Positions 22,401 through 33,909 of a stretch of 64,000 nucleotides of DNA are shown here, in pieces. Position 1 is the first letter of the stretch. Every line of letters begins with the position of its first letter. The stretch is taken from NCBI GenBank assembly GCA_043228905.1, contig JBHGNT010000016.1, forward strand, positions 15,314,001 to 15,378,000, in the 5' to 3' direction. The DNA is from Azolla caroliniana (taxonomy: Eukaryota; Polypodiophyta). Under the pieces are notes generated by a model. It had not been told where the DNA came from, searched no databases, and saw only the letters and a program-made list of their open reading frames with translations. The position numbers and the translations under genes were made by a program.

Positions 22401-24230
22401 AAACAAGACCTTCCAATTATGTGAACTGAATCTACCCTCCTTGGGGTACAAAGAGAATTGACCCTCCTTGGAGAGCCAAAATGATGGAGAGATATAGAAA
22501 AAGATAGAGAAGAGAAGTGGAAGAGAAAGTAATACTTTAATATACTTTTAAGATAACAATACCATCTTCTTAGACTCAAAAAGTAATAACCCCAAAGAAC
22601 TACCTTAATCTCAATGACATTAATTCATTATAGCCTTTCCTTCTTCTCTCTTTCTTCTACTAATACTCCTCTCACTTCTTCTAGCCTTCTTATTCCTCCC
22701 CAATTGCTAAGAATACCCTCCTGTTTATAGGTTTTTGGTTGCGTTATTCTTGCTTTTTTCTTTTCTTTTCTTTTCTTTTTACATATTCTCGAGTTTATGT
22801 AAGGCATTTTTTTATATCACCACTTCTGTTTTGTCATCTCAAATTTGCCAACAAGAAATCTCTGTTTGTCAACTTTCTTATGAATCTTTTCTTTTGAAAT
22901 TTGGATATGAGATGAAGAAGTTATGAGCTTTTTTCCTTGCCCTACGTTTTCTGCCTTTTTCTTTTTTCCTGTTTTTTCTACTTTTGAAAAACGCATCTAA
23001 CTTTATATCCCTTCAAGTTTCTTCATCTTTTAACTCTTGAACCTTTCATATCGTGCTTTATTCTTATACACCTTAGCATCCAATGTATTTGCCACGGTCT
23101 TTTCTAACGAGCAAAAATTGACATCACACTAACCAATAGGTTATTACCAATATTTCCAACACTAGAAAACAAGGGGGAAATCATGAAAAAAAAAACTTAA
23201 CTTTTACCATAAATGTAAAAACACTTTATTACTTTAAAAAAAATCTCTATTAACAATATTTATTGGTAACATATTATTCATATGCTCGATAACAAAAAAC
23301 ACAAATAGTAAGATTTTTGTTATTGTTAATTATCAACATACATCTAATGTTTGGAATTCGTTTGATTTTATTATAAAGTCAAGGTATTCTCATCATTCTT
23401 AACAAGGCATAGGGGTATTCTAGTAAAATTGTGAATTTCGAGCATTTGTATAGTAGCAAAAGTCACAATTTTGTTTATTTCCTACTAAGACTTAACATTC
23501 ATGCAAGTGTTAGAGAGCTTATCTTTATGAAGATGAATAAATCACCTTTGAATTTGGTGAGGCCCATGTGTAAGACAAAAAGGACATAAATATTGATTGT
23601 CAATATAGTGCTACCAAGTATATGAGTTGGAATGCATGTCAATTTACATTGTTCATCCAACACATTAAGCATTCCTTAGGGCTCTAAGTTGTCTACACTA
23701 ACCATTAGTTTATTACTGCTAGTAAGCCGTAGTCATGCAATTAGTGTCATGTTTGTGATAGGAAACCAATCCTATGCATGTGAATATACATTGGTGCACC
23801 AACATGTTAGTTGTTCCTCCAGGTATTCATCTTATCAATACACTTACCACTAGACTATCCAACCACAAGAGTCTAGACTCTCCCTCCCAATGGGTTGAGA
23901 TAATAAGATATTTGTCTAGCTAAGATACTTGATAATGTTGTAAATGTATATCTCAAATGGAGGACACAACTATTTTCGTCACTTGGTTAAGGCTATAGTA
24001 GGCCCATTATAAATACTACCTCAATTGATCATCCTAATAATACAATTGTTTGTAGAGTTTGAAGGAAACTTACATGAGAGTAACTTCTTTCTTTAACAAT
24101 GTAACTACACTCAACATTGACAAGGATGAGAACACAGAATAAAACAAATAGCATGATTATATGATCCATTTATCAAGAGAACATGATTGTGATCAAAACT
24201 AAACTTCGTCTACCTCATATAATAAATAAA
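22401..24230. other. AT-rich spacer downstream of the NAC gene
   Basis: No gene is seen. There are pyrimidine-rich runs around 22630-22800 and AT-rich sequence throughout. It contains the 3' untranslated region of the NAC gene near 24230 and below, but no clear polyadenylation site could be chosen. Confidence 0.5.
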
Positions 24231-26139
24231 TTACCTCAACAATGAAGTGAAGGTGTTCCACATGTCAGCATCATTGCATGATGATGATGGTGACTCTAAT
24301 GCATTGATAAAGGGTTGGGATTGGCCATGGAAATTATTAGTATTTACATTATTTGAGTTATAATTACTCTCATGAGGACTAGATACATTGTTCGAGGAAT
24401 TGGGTCTATTAGTAATTATATCAATGTTGATTTTATTGTTAGTAGTAGAATTTATATCGATAGTATGATTGTAATGCTTACTATGATCCAAGGCATGAGT
24501 ATAAGCCCATTGTTCTACTAGTGGATTGACAAGGTAATTACTACAATCATATCGATCAAAATCACCAAGGTGGTGGTCTTGATTAACATGATTATATAAG
24601 TTGGGAATAGTAATGCTAGTAAAGCCCTCATCATCATGGCTTCCATGATAAGGGAAGAAAAGAGAAGTATTGTTGGTCATATGTTCGGTATTACTAATAG
24701 TAATAGTAGTGTTCTTGTTATTGATGTTTAAATTCGCATACTTGTGGTGATTCACATCAACATTAGAGCCCAACACCATTGGGTCATTGTCGTATGCTAT
24801 GGCCGGCGTCTTGCATTTGTTAATACTAGAAGATATGCTAATGTTGTCGACATTGCTTGAATTCGGGTGAGAAAGATCTCTTGGTGACCTCCGTTGTTCT
24901 GCTTCAATGCATCTTGATACCCTAATTGGGCTCTCTAGTCGAGGTAAGGGCAAGAAACTTGTACAAGGAGCTAGTTGATCTTGATTATGAGTATCGTTTA
25001 ATAATGGATAATTATGATCATGAACTAGACATTGATCATGTTGAAGTTGTCCTCGTTGTTGCTCGTCTTGACCATGGACTAATTTTGCATCACATTGACT
25101 TCCACAATTTTCTTCATTGTCACGAGAATTGTTTTCATCATGTATTGTCTCTTCTTTGCAATGATATGACCCAAGGGTCTGAGCTCCATCAATATAAGGT
25201 TCTTCAGCATTCTTTGGTGGATTTAGAAGGAAAAACATCTCCAAAATGTTAGCCACTTTCATGGAGGGGAAAATAAGGTTCATTACATTGTTTATTTGAT
25301 TTGTCCTTAGAATGAAGTCGTTTACACTCTTGTTTGTGTACACCACCACTCCCAAGTATTCAAGGCCAAATTTTCGGCCTCACATTGCTTTTGCTTTTTC
25401 TAAAACCCTCTAAATGCAACTTGAATCGCAATTCATTACAACTAGCTTTTATACATGAATGTGTATTTAGGTTCTCGAACCATTTTGGACTATGTACCTA
25501 TATATAGTGACACACATATGTATCCTGCAACACATACACATACATACACACACATACACACACATACATATACCTGGTTGTATGATTCAATGTTTGCAAT
25601 AGAGACTAGGCGATTGCTTGAATATTGCTCCAACTTAGCGAATTTGTCAATTGCATCATTGTCATTGTCAAATATGGTTGTTGGGCAAACACTTTCTAGT
25701 CGCGTAAGTACACGACGTTTACAAGTCTTGGTCATGTTAAGATTGTTATGGACTTCAATATGGTGACTGTTGGCATATTGATGTTGCATTCGCTTCTTGA
25801 AGACTCGACACACTGCCCATCCGTCGTCTTCCTACAAGTAATTAACTAGATCATGGATTTGGATACTTAATCTACCATTTTATGTAGATGATAGTAATCA
25901 CCATACTTGTTCTAGTGGTATTAATCTTGAGATCTCATTGTTTTTCAGTTAATTTTAGCTTATAATGAGAACCCATAATTACTTACTCTACTAAAAATAG
26001 GACAATTGAAATTAATGTATGGTTGGTCTCGTTATTCATATTTTATGTACTTATGGTGGTACTACAATATAACACTCACCACTAACGTTAGTCTCAAGTA
26101 ATGAGAATCAATTGGTATATGCATGCATGCATACATACA

Positions 26140-26170
<31 letters not shown>

Positions 26171-27675
26171 GTGTGTGTCTAGGTAGTATCCATATCATTA
26201 TTCACTCTAATTTAACACTAACATTAGTCTCAAGTAATGAGAATCAATTGGTATATGCATGCAAACATACATATGTGTGTGTCTGGGTAGTATCCATATC
26301 ATTATTCACTCTAGTTTAACACTATTCCCCATTTTATGAAATTCTAGTGTCACTTACATTGTTTTGATCTTGCAATGTGTGATCTTCGAGCCGATACTCG
26401 TGCATTATCCAATCAGTCTTTTGCCCATGCGGAGCACGACCACGATAAAATACCAAAGTTTTCCGCATGCCAATCCGCTCAGAATTGCAATGCACTGCCT
26501 TATCTCGACCAGTCGCTTTCCAAAATCCAGCCATTGTAGCCCGATTGGTTCGAGAGCCAGTAGGATACTTCTTGTCCTTGTGGCTAAAGAAATACCACTC
26601 TGCAGATTGGCTCGAGTCAATCTGACAAGTCTCTAAAATTACAACATTAATTGTGAATGTGATTGCAATGTTGATCAATTAGTGTTCAAATTATTTACTT
26701 TAGCTTGCCATATAGCTATAAACATTGAATGGCCATTAAGTAATTTTAATGTAGCACTATCCTTGTTTATACATTTCTTGAATCATCATGTCATCATACA
26801 TGTTGAAGATTGTTGTAATCCCAACTATCCAATTAACAATGTGGACTACTACTATTGCTACTTGCACCAACTTGATAAAACCTTGATTCTAGATTATGGA
26901 TATTGGCATGGTAAATGATGATTAATTGGGCTTTTTAAAAGCCTATATGCACATCCATATGCATGCTAACACAAATGTAGGCAAGTTATTTAAACCCTTC
27001 CACGTGGGGCATGATAAGAACAATATTATATAATAACCATGCATTTAGGCATGTGATTATTTAGCCTCTCCAAGAATGAGGAATCCCATCCTAGACATCT
27101 CTAGGTTAATGGAACCTTGACCAATGCATGGACGAGGCCCTTTACATCTATCAAATGACACACAATACAAATCATTAAGTGGCCATCAAGTGAAGTGAAC
27201 TTTAATGATGTAATCATTCATCCTTGTTTTTTTAAATCTTGCTACTTCTTTGAAGCATCACATATTCCTAAACATATTTCATTTTATGGGCATTATATGT
27301 AAAGTTTAATAACATAGTACCAGGTATAGTTCCTTGTCAAGCATTTTGTCAATATAATATATACATGCAAGTCCCTATTAATTATAATTAGACATTAATT
27401 ACAATCAAAATCTTTAACAACTTACCATGGAGATCCCATGGTTCAAGCTTGTTGAGATCCACATCCTTAATAACGTCTAGATCGAATGTCTCCATATTTA
27501 CTTTCTTTCTCAAGTAGTAGTTCACAAGCTCTTCGTCGGTGGGATGGAATCGAAACCCAGGTGGCACTAGTGGCGAAATCATCGAACATGAGTTCGAGCT
27601 TGGTGTCAATTTACCATCACAAGAGTTAAATGTAACTCGACTATAATTAATACTAGTGGCTAAATTATGATCCAT
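24231..27675 (-). CDS. NAC domain transcription factor (VND/NST/SMB-like)
   Basis: This is a spliced gene on the minus strand. Exon 1 is 27426-27675 (ATG at 27675; [20 protein letters not shown], subdomain A). Exon 2 is 26358-26632 ([62 protein letters not shown]). Exon 3 is 25574-25831 ([14 protein letters not shown], subdomain E). A last exon ends at TAA 24231. The donors GTAAG, GTAAGT and GTATAT and the first two acceptors (TTTTAG, TTGTAG) keep phase. The start of exon 4 is unsure, with candidates near 25220 or 25240. The NAC domain binds DNA as a dimer. The [11 protein letters not shown] motif in the last exon recalls the LPQLESP motif of VND proteins, which regulate secondary wall or root cap formation. 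The tail is long and Asn-rich, so the protein at about 590 residues would exceed the usual 300-450. Family is confident, subgroup less so. Confidence 0.85.
25520..25573 (-). repeat. AC/GT microsatellite at the 5' end of NAC intron 3
   Basis: ACACATACATAC-type repeats begin directly after the exon 3 donor (25573). The repeat is translated as a Val-Cys-Tyr run if the intron is retained, and a nearby TTGCAG acceptor leads to a quick stop (TAG). This supports treating it as intron. Confidence 0.6.
26073..26330. repeat. 136-bp tandem duplication with (ACAT)n in NAC intron 2
   Basis: The segment containing GTCTCAAGTAATGAGAATC starts at 26091 and again at 26227. Both copies contain TATATGCATGC and GTATCCATATCATTATTC. 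The first holds about a dozen CATA/ACAT units (26125-26168), the second only two. It lies wholly inside intron 2. Confidence 0.85.
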
Positions 27676-30613
27676 GTGGAACTACTTATAAGAGAATAAA
27701 TGACGTGTAGCAAAGATATTTTGAGAGCTATAATGTGGGTGATTTGGAAACCTATAATAGTTATAAACAGTGGGTCATATAAGTGTATTCAATGCATTCA
27801 AAAACCTATAACTCATGAGATTAGTGTACGTGTCACCTTTTCAATGTCATGTTTCACTACTACAAAATGAGCGTCTTTCGACACTTATACTACCATTTGT
27901 TATCTCGATTGGAAAATTTTCTAATGTGCACTTAGAACAAAATATACACTTATAAAAGTAAGGGTGTGTTGTTTGCCCTTTTGCTTTTTTTTTATTTTAC
28001 TTGTTTTTTTGTGATTGAAACTATAGTCATGATTTCTTGGGTAAATCTAAAAAGAAAAGGAAACAAATATTGCTCCAAGTTAAGAATATAATACATTGGG
28101 AAAAAATCCTTCTAGGCTTGCAATACAAGCAAAGATATTTAACTATAATATATTGTTCCTTTACAAGATGATATTTCTTCTAGTTAGATCCTTCTTTCGG
28201 AAAGTTTCATCCTTTCTATGACCATCTTTTCCTATTCTATCCATATAGATATGGTCACTACTAAAGAGAGTTAAGAGCATTGTAATGCATGTGACAATTC
28301 ATTGCCATGATCATCATTATATAATATGTTTTGATGTAAATGGTTGTGGATCATTCCTAACGAACAAAAAACACATAATTTGCATCAAAATGCTTAATAG
28401 ATCCTTAAATCCTATGTTCGTGTTTCTTGATTTCGTCGATGACCGACATTTTCAAAAGAGTCTTGTAATTATTCATTTTAATGTTAGCTCATTTAAGTTG
28501 CCTCAAATTCTTCGAGGCATATGAAAATGTTCTTTTTTATCTAAACATTAGAATCGTTAAGCATATTTATCATATGACATCCATAGTTAAATAAGGTTGA
28601 AGAGTCGAGTTTTAATGAACCTTGAAACATAGGGTATATATTATGCATGGCTTCCATAGCTTCTCTCTAGGTCCATTTATTTCTATTTCAATAAGCAAAC
28701 ATGAGAGCATCTGTAATGCCTCTCAATTAATTCAACCCAATGAAGATTGCAACAACATAATTATGACATTTGTTGTCCAAGCTCCTTTTTAAAGTTGTAG
28801 CTTTGTTTCTTAGATGGTGCATACATTACTTGTAGGGTCCTTACTAGAGAAAAGCTCTCCAATCATTTCTATCACAAGGTAATTTTGTTCACATGCAATC
28901 TGAATCTTTAGTCACCTCCATATCTTCTTTGTTGAAAAGAAAATAGTAACGAATAAAGGTTATTTCTAGATTTTTGTACGATATCTCAACTTGATGACTT
29001 TATGATCATCACCCATTAGTGATGCATCCACCTAAGCCCCATGTTTGTCGTTAGTTCATTTTTGCCTTATATAGATTGTGGGTAGAATTAACTTTACAAA
29101 GTTGAGAGGTAAGTAGATTTTATTAACATCCTTGAAGGTCAAAAGTGATATATGGAACCAAAATGAAAATTTTCCACACAAATTAGACATTATGTCAAGT
29201 ATAATGGTGCTTGGTTGTAATGTATAATGGTGTAGATTACCATGGAAATAAACTGGGGTTGGGATAGAAATGACTATCAAACTAAAATGCTTGTTGTGTG
29301 ATTTGTGTGTGTGTGTGTATGTGCGTAAAATAGTGCCACTAGGGTGTTAGTGGCTCGAACTTCCTAGTTATATTGTTAATTAACATCCAATTAAAAATCA
29401 GAGAAGTTATTACAAGGGAGAGAATAATCAATTACCTAACATTGATAGCAATCATTATATGGTAGAGGAAATATAGAAGTACTTGACTCAACATATGGAT
29501 ATTCAAATAAAGGAAAAGAAAATCAATTTTGTGCTTCCCTTTTTCCACTAGGAAACCATTAGACTACCTTATAGCACTCTCCCTTGGGCGAAAACCTAAA
29601 GAAAGGTGGTGTCTTGGATGGTGGACCAACCATTCACATGTTTTATAAAATGTAACCTCTCTCTCTCTCTCTCTCTCTCTCAAACAAATAACCTTGTGGT
29701 TCGCATGAAAATGATCATGATCCTCTAGGACCGTTTTTCCCGAAAGGGTCTATTATCTTAGTGAAAAAGGATTAGTTTTTCTAACAAAAGGTAGTAGATT
29801 CAAATTCCTACTTTCACACATCTTTGTGTTACACCATTTATCACCTCCTAAACAACATGCTCCAAATTGAAGACCACACAACGTCCAAATAATTCTCTCA
29901 TATGATATATCATCTTGGTCAAGGATACTTTGGGCAAAATAAATGGATGTACATTAGACCATGACTTAGTGAATGGACCGAGTAAAGATCAACAAAACAA
30001 GTTGTGGATATTGGGAAGGATATACAATTAAAAGGATCATAACTTCACATTAAGCACAACCATGTAGTAAGTTTGAGCACCAATGAAAAATATATAGTGT
30101 TTCTTTATAAACTTCTACAAACCATCTGATAGTGTCACGAGCAAAAGTAATAAAAAGAGCACATGCCATGAAAGTACCCGAGAATATATGGTGGATAATA
30201 TATGCCAAAACAAATTGGAGGAGGAAATATTAGAGATAGACTAGTGAGAGCAATGATAATATTGTTCTAAGTTGTGCTTATTTATGACATGCTAGAGAGG
30301 CTTCAAATGCACCTAGATGTTCTCCACACCTTTTGTTAAGATAGTAGAGATAACATGGTGTATCTTGTGAAAGCTAAAGCTAAGTTGTTTGGAACTAAGT
30401 AGAATCGATCAAGTTATGTCTAAACTGCCACAAACCATGTTACAACTTTTTAAACTATTGCCAAGTGACATATGCGGGCATGACATGTCAAACACATGGA
30501 TCACCCACGTAAAGAGTATTGTGATGAGGTTAAATATAGGGGCATGACATGGATCATCCACATAAAGAGTATTACAATGTTTGGAAGTACATGGCAAAAC
30601 CACTTAACACATT
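27676..30613. other. Spacer upstream of the NAC gene
   Basis: No coding region can be supported. The first 100 bp contain a TTTATAAC box on the minus strand near 27761-27767 (about 90 bp before the ATG) and a TACACGTCAT element near 27700-27709, possible promoter parts. CACTACTACAAAA at about 27855 resembles a CACTA-transposon terminus but no partner end was found. A (CT)n run lies near 29659-29682 and a GT run near 29303-29318. Confidence 0.45.
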
Positions 30614-30931
30614 TGTCAAAGTTAATATGCGGAAGCTTTGACAAACCGGTTTATCCGGATAGCAATAGAAAACAGAGAATAAAGGTTTAATTGAAGCTTA
30701 GGAACAGAGAATACACATGAGAGACAGAGATCAGAAAACATAAACTCGATTCAAAATAATAGCACTCTATAACACTCTGTACATAGAATGTACTCAGAGG
30801 GCACTTTTATACAAGTCCTTATACGGACTGACAAGTACTTCAATGTTCATACGAGCGACTGGCACGGACTCCGAGGAATCTGCCTATGTACTAGGCTAGA
30901 TTCGTAGGCCTCTAACGGCTTGCCAGTTACA
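30614..30931 (-). repeat. 3' LTR remnant of Copia C
   Basis: It matches the 5' LTR from its CA end (TGTCAAAGTTAATATGC on the plus strand) to about 30931 (CAGTTACAGTC), where homology stops. About 100 bp of the LTR start are missing. Confidence 0.8.
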
Positions 30932-31345
30932 GTCGTTTGCTATTGCAACTCCGGCACTTGTAAACTCGTTGTCTCCTCCGTGTTGGCGTCAACTTCGGCT
31001 ACCTCCTCGTATACTTGGCCTTTAGTAGATTCAACTCCTCCGAATCAAACAGTTGAATCGAATCGACTGTCTCCGATTCGTTCCCGCTCTTGTTTGAGTT
31101 GGCTTTCTACAATTCGTTCCTGATCCCTGACCCTTCACGACATCGGACCATGTCCATGTCTTAGTCTTCTTCCGGTCGGCTTTGTCCTTCTTGACTCTGC
31201 CTCTATCGCCACTTGTTCCGACTTGTTCGAATATGCCGACTTCTTCAGTCAACCCAGCTTCCTTTTCCTTCTTGTCTCCACATGTCTTTGTTCTTTCTTT
31301 CTCTCCGGCTCCTTGTCTGGTGCCATTACCTATTTCCATTCTCCC
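30932..31345 (-). pseudogene. Post-pol charged extension of Copia C
   Basis: Minus-strand coding continues past the usual Copia pol end (HLDVPHLRGR) into a Lys/Glu/Arg/Thr-rich tail (EKERTKTCGDKKEKEAG and onward) until a TGA at about 31031. The sequence TTGAGGGGGAGA at the junction is a polypurine-like tract that is read as Leu-Arg-Gly. The DNA further on (GTTTGATTC and GTTGAATC elements) matches the equivalent part of element D. Function unknown. Confidence 0.5.
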
Positions 31346-33360
31346 CCTCAAGTGTGGCACGTCGAGATGTTGACCGAGCATCTCCAAAAAGTGTTGCAAC
31401 TTGTCCGATTCGAGCGGCTTGGTGAAGATGTTGGCAACCTGCCGATCCGTGTGAACATACCGAAGTTCAACTTCACTACTTAGGACCCGCTCACACACAA
31501 AGTGATAATGTACTTCTATGTGCTTTGTCCGAGCATGAAATACAAGGTTCTTAGTGAGTTGTATGTTGCTTACATTGTCACAATAGATCACGATCGGGGT
31601 CGGTACCTCGATCCGGAGGTCTTGCACCAGTTGCCGAAGCCATATAGCTTCACAAGTGGCAATGGTAGTGCCCTGGTACTCAGCTTCCGTGCTCGACAGA
31701 GCTACGGTTGGCTACTTTTTGTTGTTCCATGCAACAACCGCACTACCAAGAGAAAACATGTATCCAGAGGTGGATTGGCGATCTGATGCATCACCAGCCC
31801 AGTCAGCATCTGTATACCCGACGAGCTTTTCAACTATACCGTGTCACTATAACAAACCCTTATCCTTAGTGCCACTAACATACCGTAGTATCCAGTGTGC
31901 ACATTGAAGGTGCTCCAAGGTCGGCTTCTGCATGAATTGGCTAATCACTCTGACCGGATAATTGATGTCGGGTAGGGTGATAGTTAAGTAGATAAGGCTT
32001 CTGACAATTTTTTGGAACCATGTCTCGTTGCAAATCGGTTCGGAGTCAAGACATTGCTTCAGGTTCTAGTCCAGCAGAGTGGAGATCGATCGGCAATCCG
32101 TCATGCCGAACTTGTACAACATATTCAGCACATAATGTCGTTGTGAGAGCAATATGCCGTCGAGGTTATGGATCACCTCGATCCCAAGGAAATAATGAAG
32201 GTCCCCCAGGTCCTTCATTTCAAATGTGTCTGACAGTTGGGACTTCACTCCACTGATTTCATCGAGCCTAGGTCCGGTGATCACTAGATCATCTACATAT
32301 AACAGGATATATACCAGACCGTCCGAACCTTTCCAAACGAATAGTGAAGAGTCGAATTTTGAGGCCGCAAACCCCATCTTACGCAACTAGTGCATGATCT
32401 TCGAATTCCAAGCACGAGGGGGCTTTTTCAGGCCGTAAATCAACTTCTTAAGTCGGCACACTGCCGACTTGTTCATCTCCGATTGAAATCCAAGGGTTGG
32501 ATCATATAGACCTGTTCTTCAAGGTCACCTTGAAGAAACGCATTCTTCACATCAATCTGATGAAGATGTCATCCCCTTGCCGCAACAACCGCTAGCAGCA
32601 CACAGACCATTGTCATCTTCGCTACCAGAGCGAAGGTCTCATCATGGTCAATTCCTTGGGTCTGTGCGTATCCTATTGCCACTAATCGAGCCTTAAACCA
32701 GTTGACCAAACCGTCAACATGATACTTGACTTTATGCACCCACTTGCACCCGATCAGTTTGCAATGTTGGGGAGGGTCAACCAGGTCCCATGTGTTGTTG
32801 GCATCGAGTGCCCGCATTTCTTCCTCCATAGTGGCATGCCAGTGTGCGTTATTTGCCGCTTCTATGTAGCTCTCGAGCTCACGCACTTCCACCACTTTCA
32901 TCATGTACGCATAGTGATGCGCCATGTACTCATTTTATCTGTACCTCTTTACGTGGTTCTTCTGGCAGGTTGATCAGCGTAATTTCTCGTTAGATGATTT
33001 GAGGACCCTCGTGGCCGGCTCAGACTTCATTCCTGAAGGTCCGTCCTCGTTCTTCCTCGAGTTGGATTCGCTTTGATCTGACTCGTCTCGACCGGTGTCC
33101 TATTCCAGCATCTTCTTCTTCCCCTTTTCCTTGCATGTGAACCGTCTCCTTGGTTCCTTAAGGGGGGAGAGCACAACTGAGTCTCCACTACTCACCGGCT
33201 CTTCATTGGACTGGTCATTCCGACTCAGTCACTCATGCGGCTCACTCGAACTTGTTTTGTTTGGGGGTTATAGCACTTATAACCCTTTTGCTCATGTGAG
33301 TAGCCAACCAGGATGCACACCTCTAACTTCGGGTTCAACTTTCTCCACTTCTCATCTGGC
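31346..33360 (-). pseudogene. Copia C integrase end, RT and RNase H (broken)
   Basis: Minus frames carry: 33225-33452, HVPDEKWRK and LVGYSHEQKGYKCYNP (integrase C-terminus); 32569-32925, NNTWDLVDPP, CKWVHKVKYHVDG and GIDHDETFA (RT start); 32066-32386, LYVDDLVITGP with intact YVDD and KDLGDLHYFLGIEV; 31031-31627, YCDNVSNIQL and FHARTKHIEVHYHFV (RNase H). Each part is separated by stops or shifts. It is collinear with element D 45300-47400. Confidence 0.8.
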
Positions 33361-33365
33361 ACATG

Positions 33366-33904
33366 TGTTGGGAAACATGTCCCTCCGGATGGGAAGTGAA
33401 GTACCGTGTTGGCGAGTATCTCGGCCGAGGACGAAACCGAAATCGAAATCATAATAGAAAACCGAAATCATTTCGAAAGACTATAATTGTAAATAGTCTG
33501 AGATGCCCTTGTGGGCTATACTTGAAAATAGCCAGAAAGTTGCTTTTGTTTATAAGCAACTAGGGCAACTTTTAGTAAGTAGTTAGTTGATCATTATTGA
33601 AAAAGTTAGAACGAGGTGGTTGCCTTTGTAACAATGAGTGTGAGAGTGTAACTCTGTAGCAGTCTGTCAGACGAATGAGAACTCGAGGTCGTTGCCTCTG
33701 AGTTTCGTACTTGTACTTCCTTTCTACTATAATGATCTGTTTTTCTCAGGGTTTGTGGCCCCCGTGGTTTTTCCCCATTTTGGGTTTTCCACGAAAAACA
33801 TTGGTGTCTCTGTGTTTGCACGTTTTTCTTGTCTGTGTACTTGTTCTTGATTTCTGCACACGAACATGAACGTCTAACCGGTTGTGGCCGGTCGATTTCA
33901 AACA
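33366..33904 (+). repeat. Solo LTR of a Copia family-1 relative
   Basis: 539 bp from TGTTGGGAAACATGTCCC to ...GATTTCAAACA, flanked by ACATG on both sides (33361-33365 and 33905-33909). It shares the CCTCCGGATGGGAAG start, the GTGGTTTTTCCCC and GGTTTTCCACG segments and the GGTTGTGGCCGG end with family-1 LTRs, but is in opposite orientation to its host C. No internal sequence remains, so it is the product of LTR-LTR recombination. It splits the IAYVHVP codons of the Copia C integrase. Confidence 0.9.
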
Positions 33905-33909
33905 ACATG

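Noticed and set aside
25355-25380. Start of the last NAC exon at the TTG of the long open frame (25355)
   Set aside because: TTG is not a start here and no acceptor lies at that place. Phase-keeping AG sites occur only further downstream, near 25240 and 25220.
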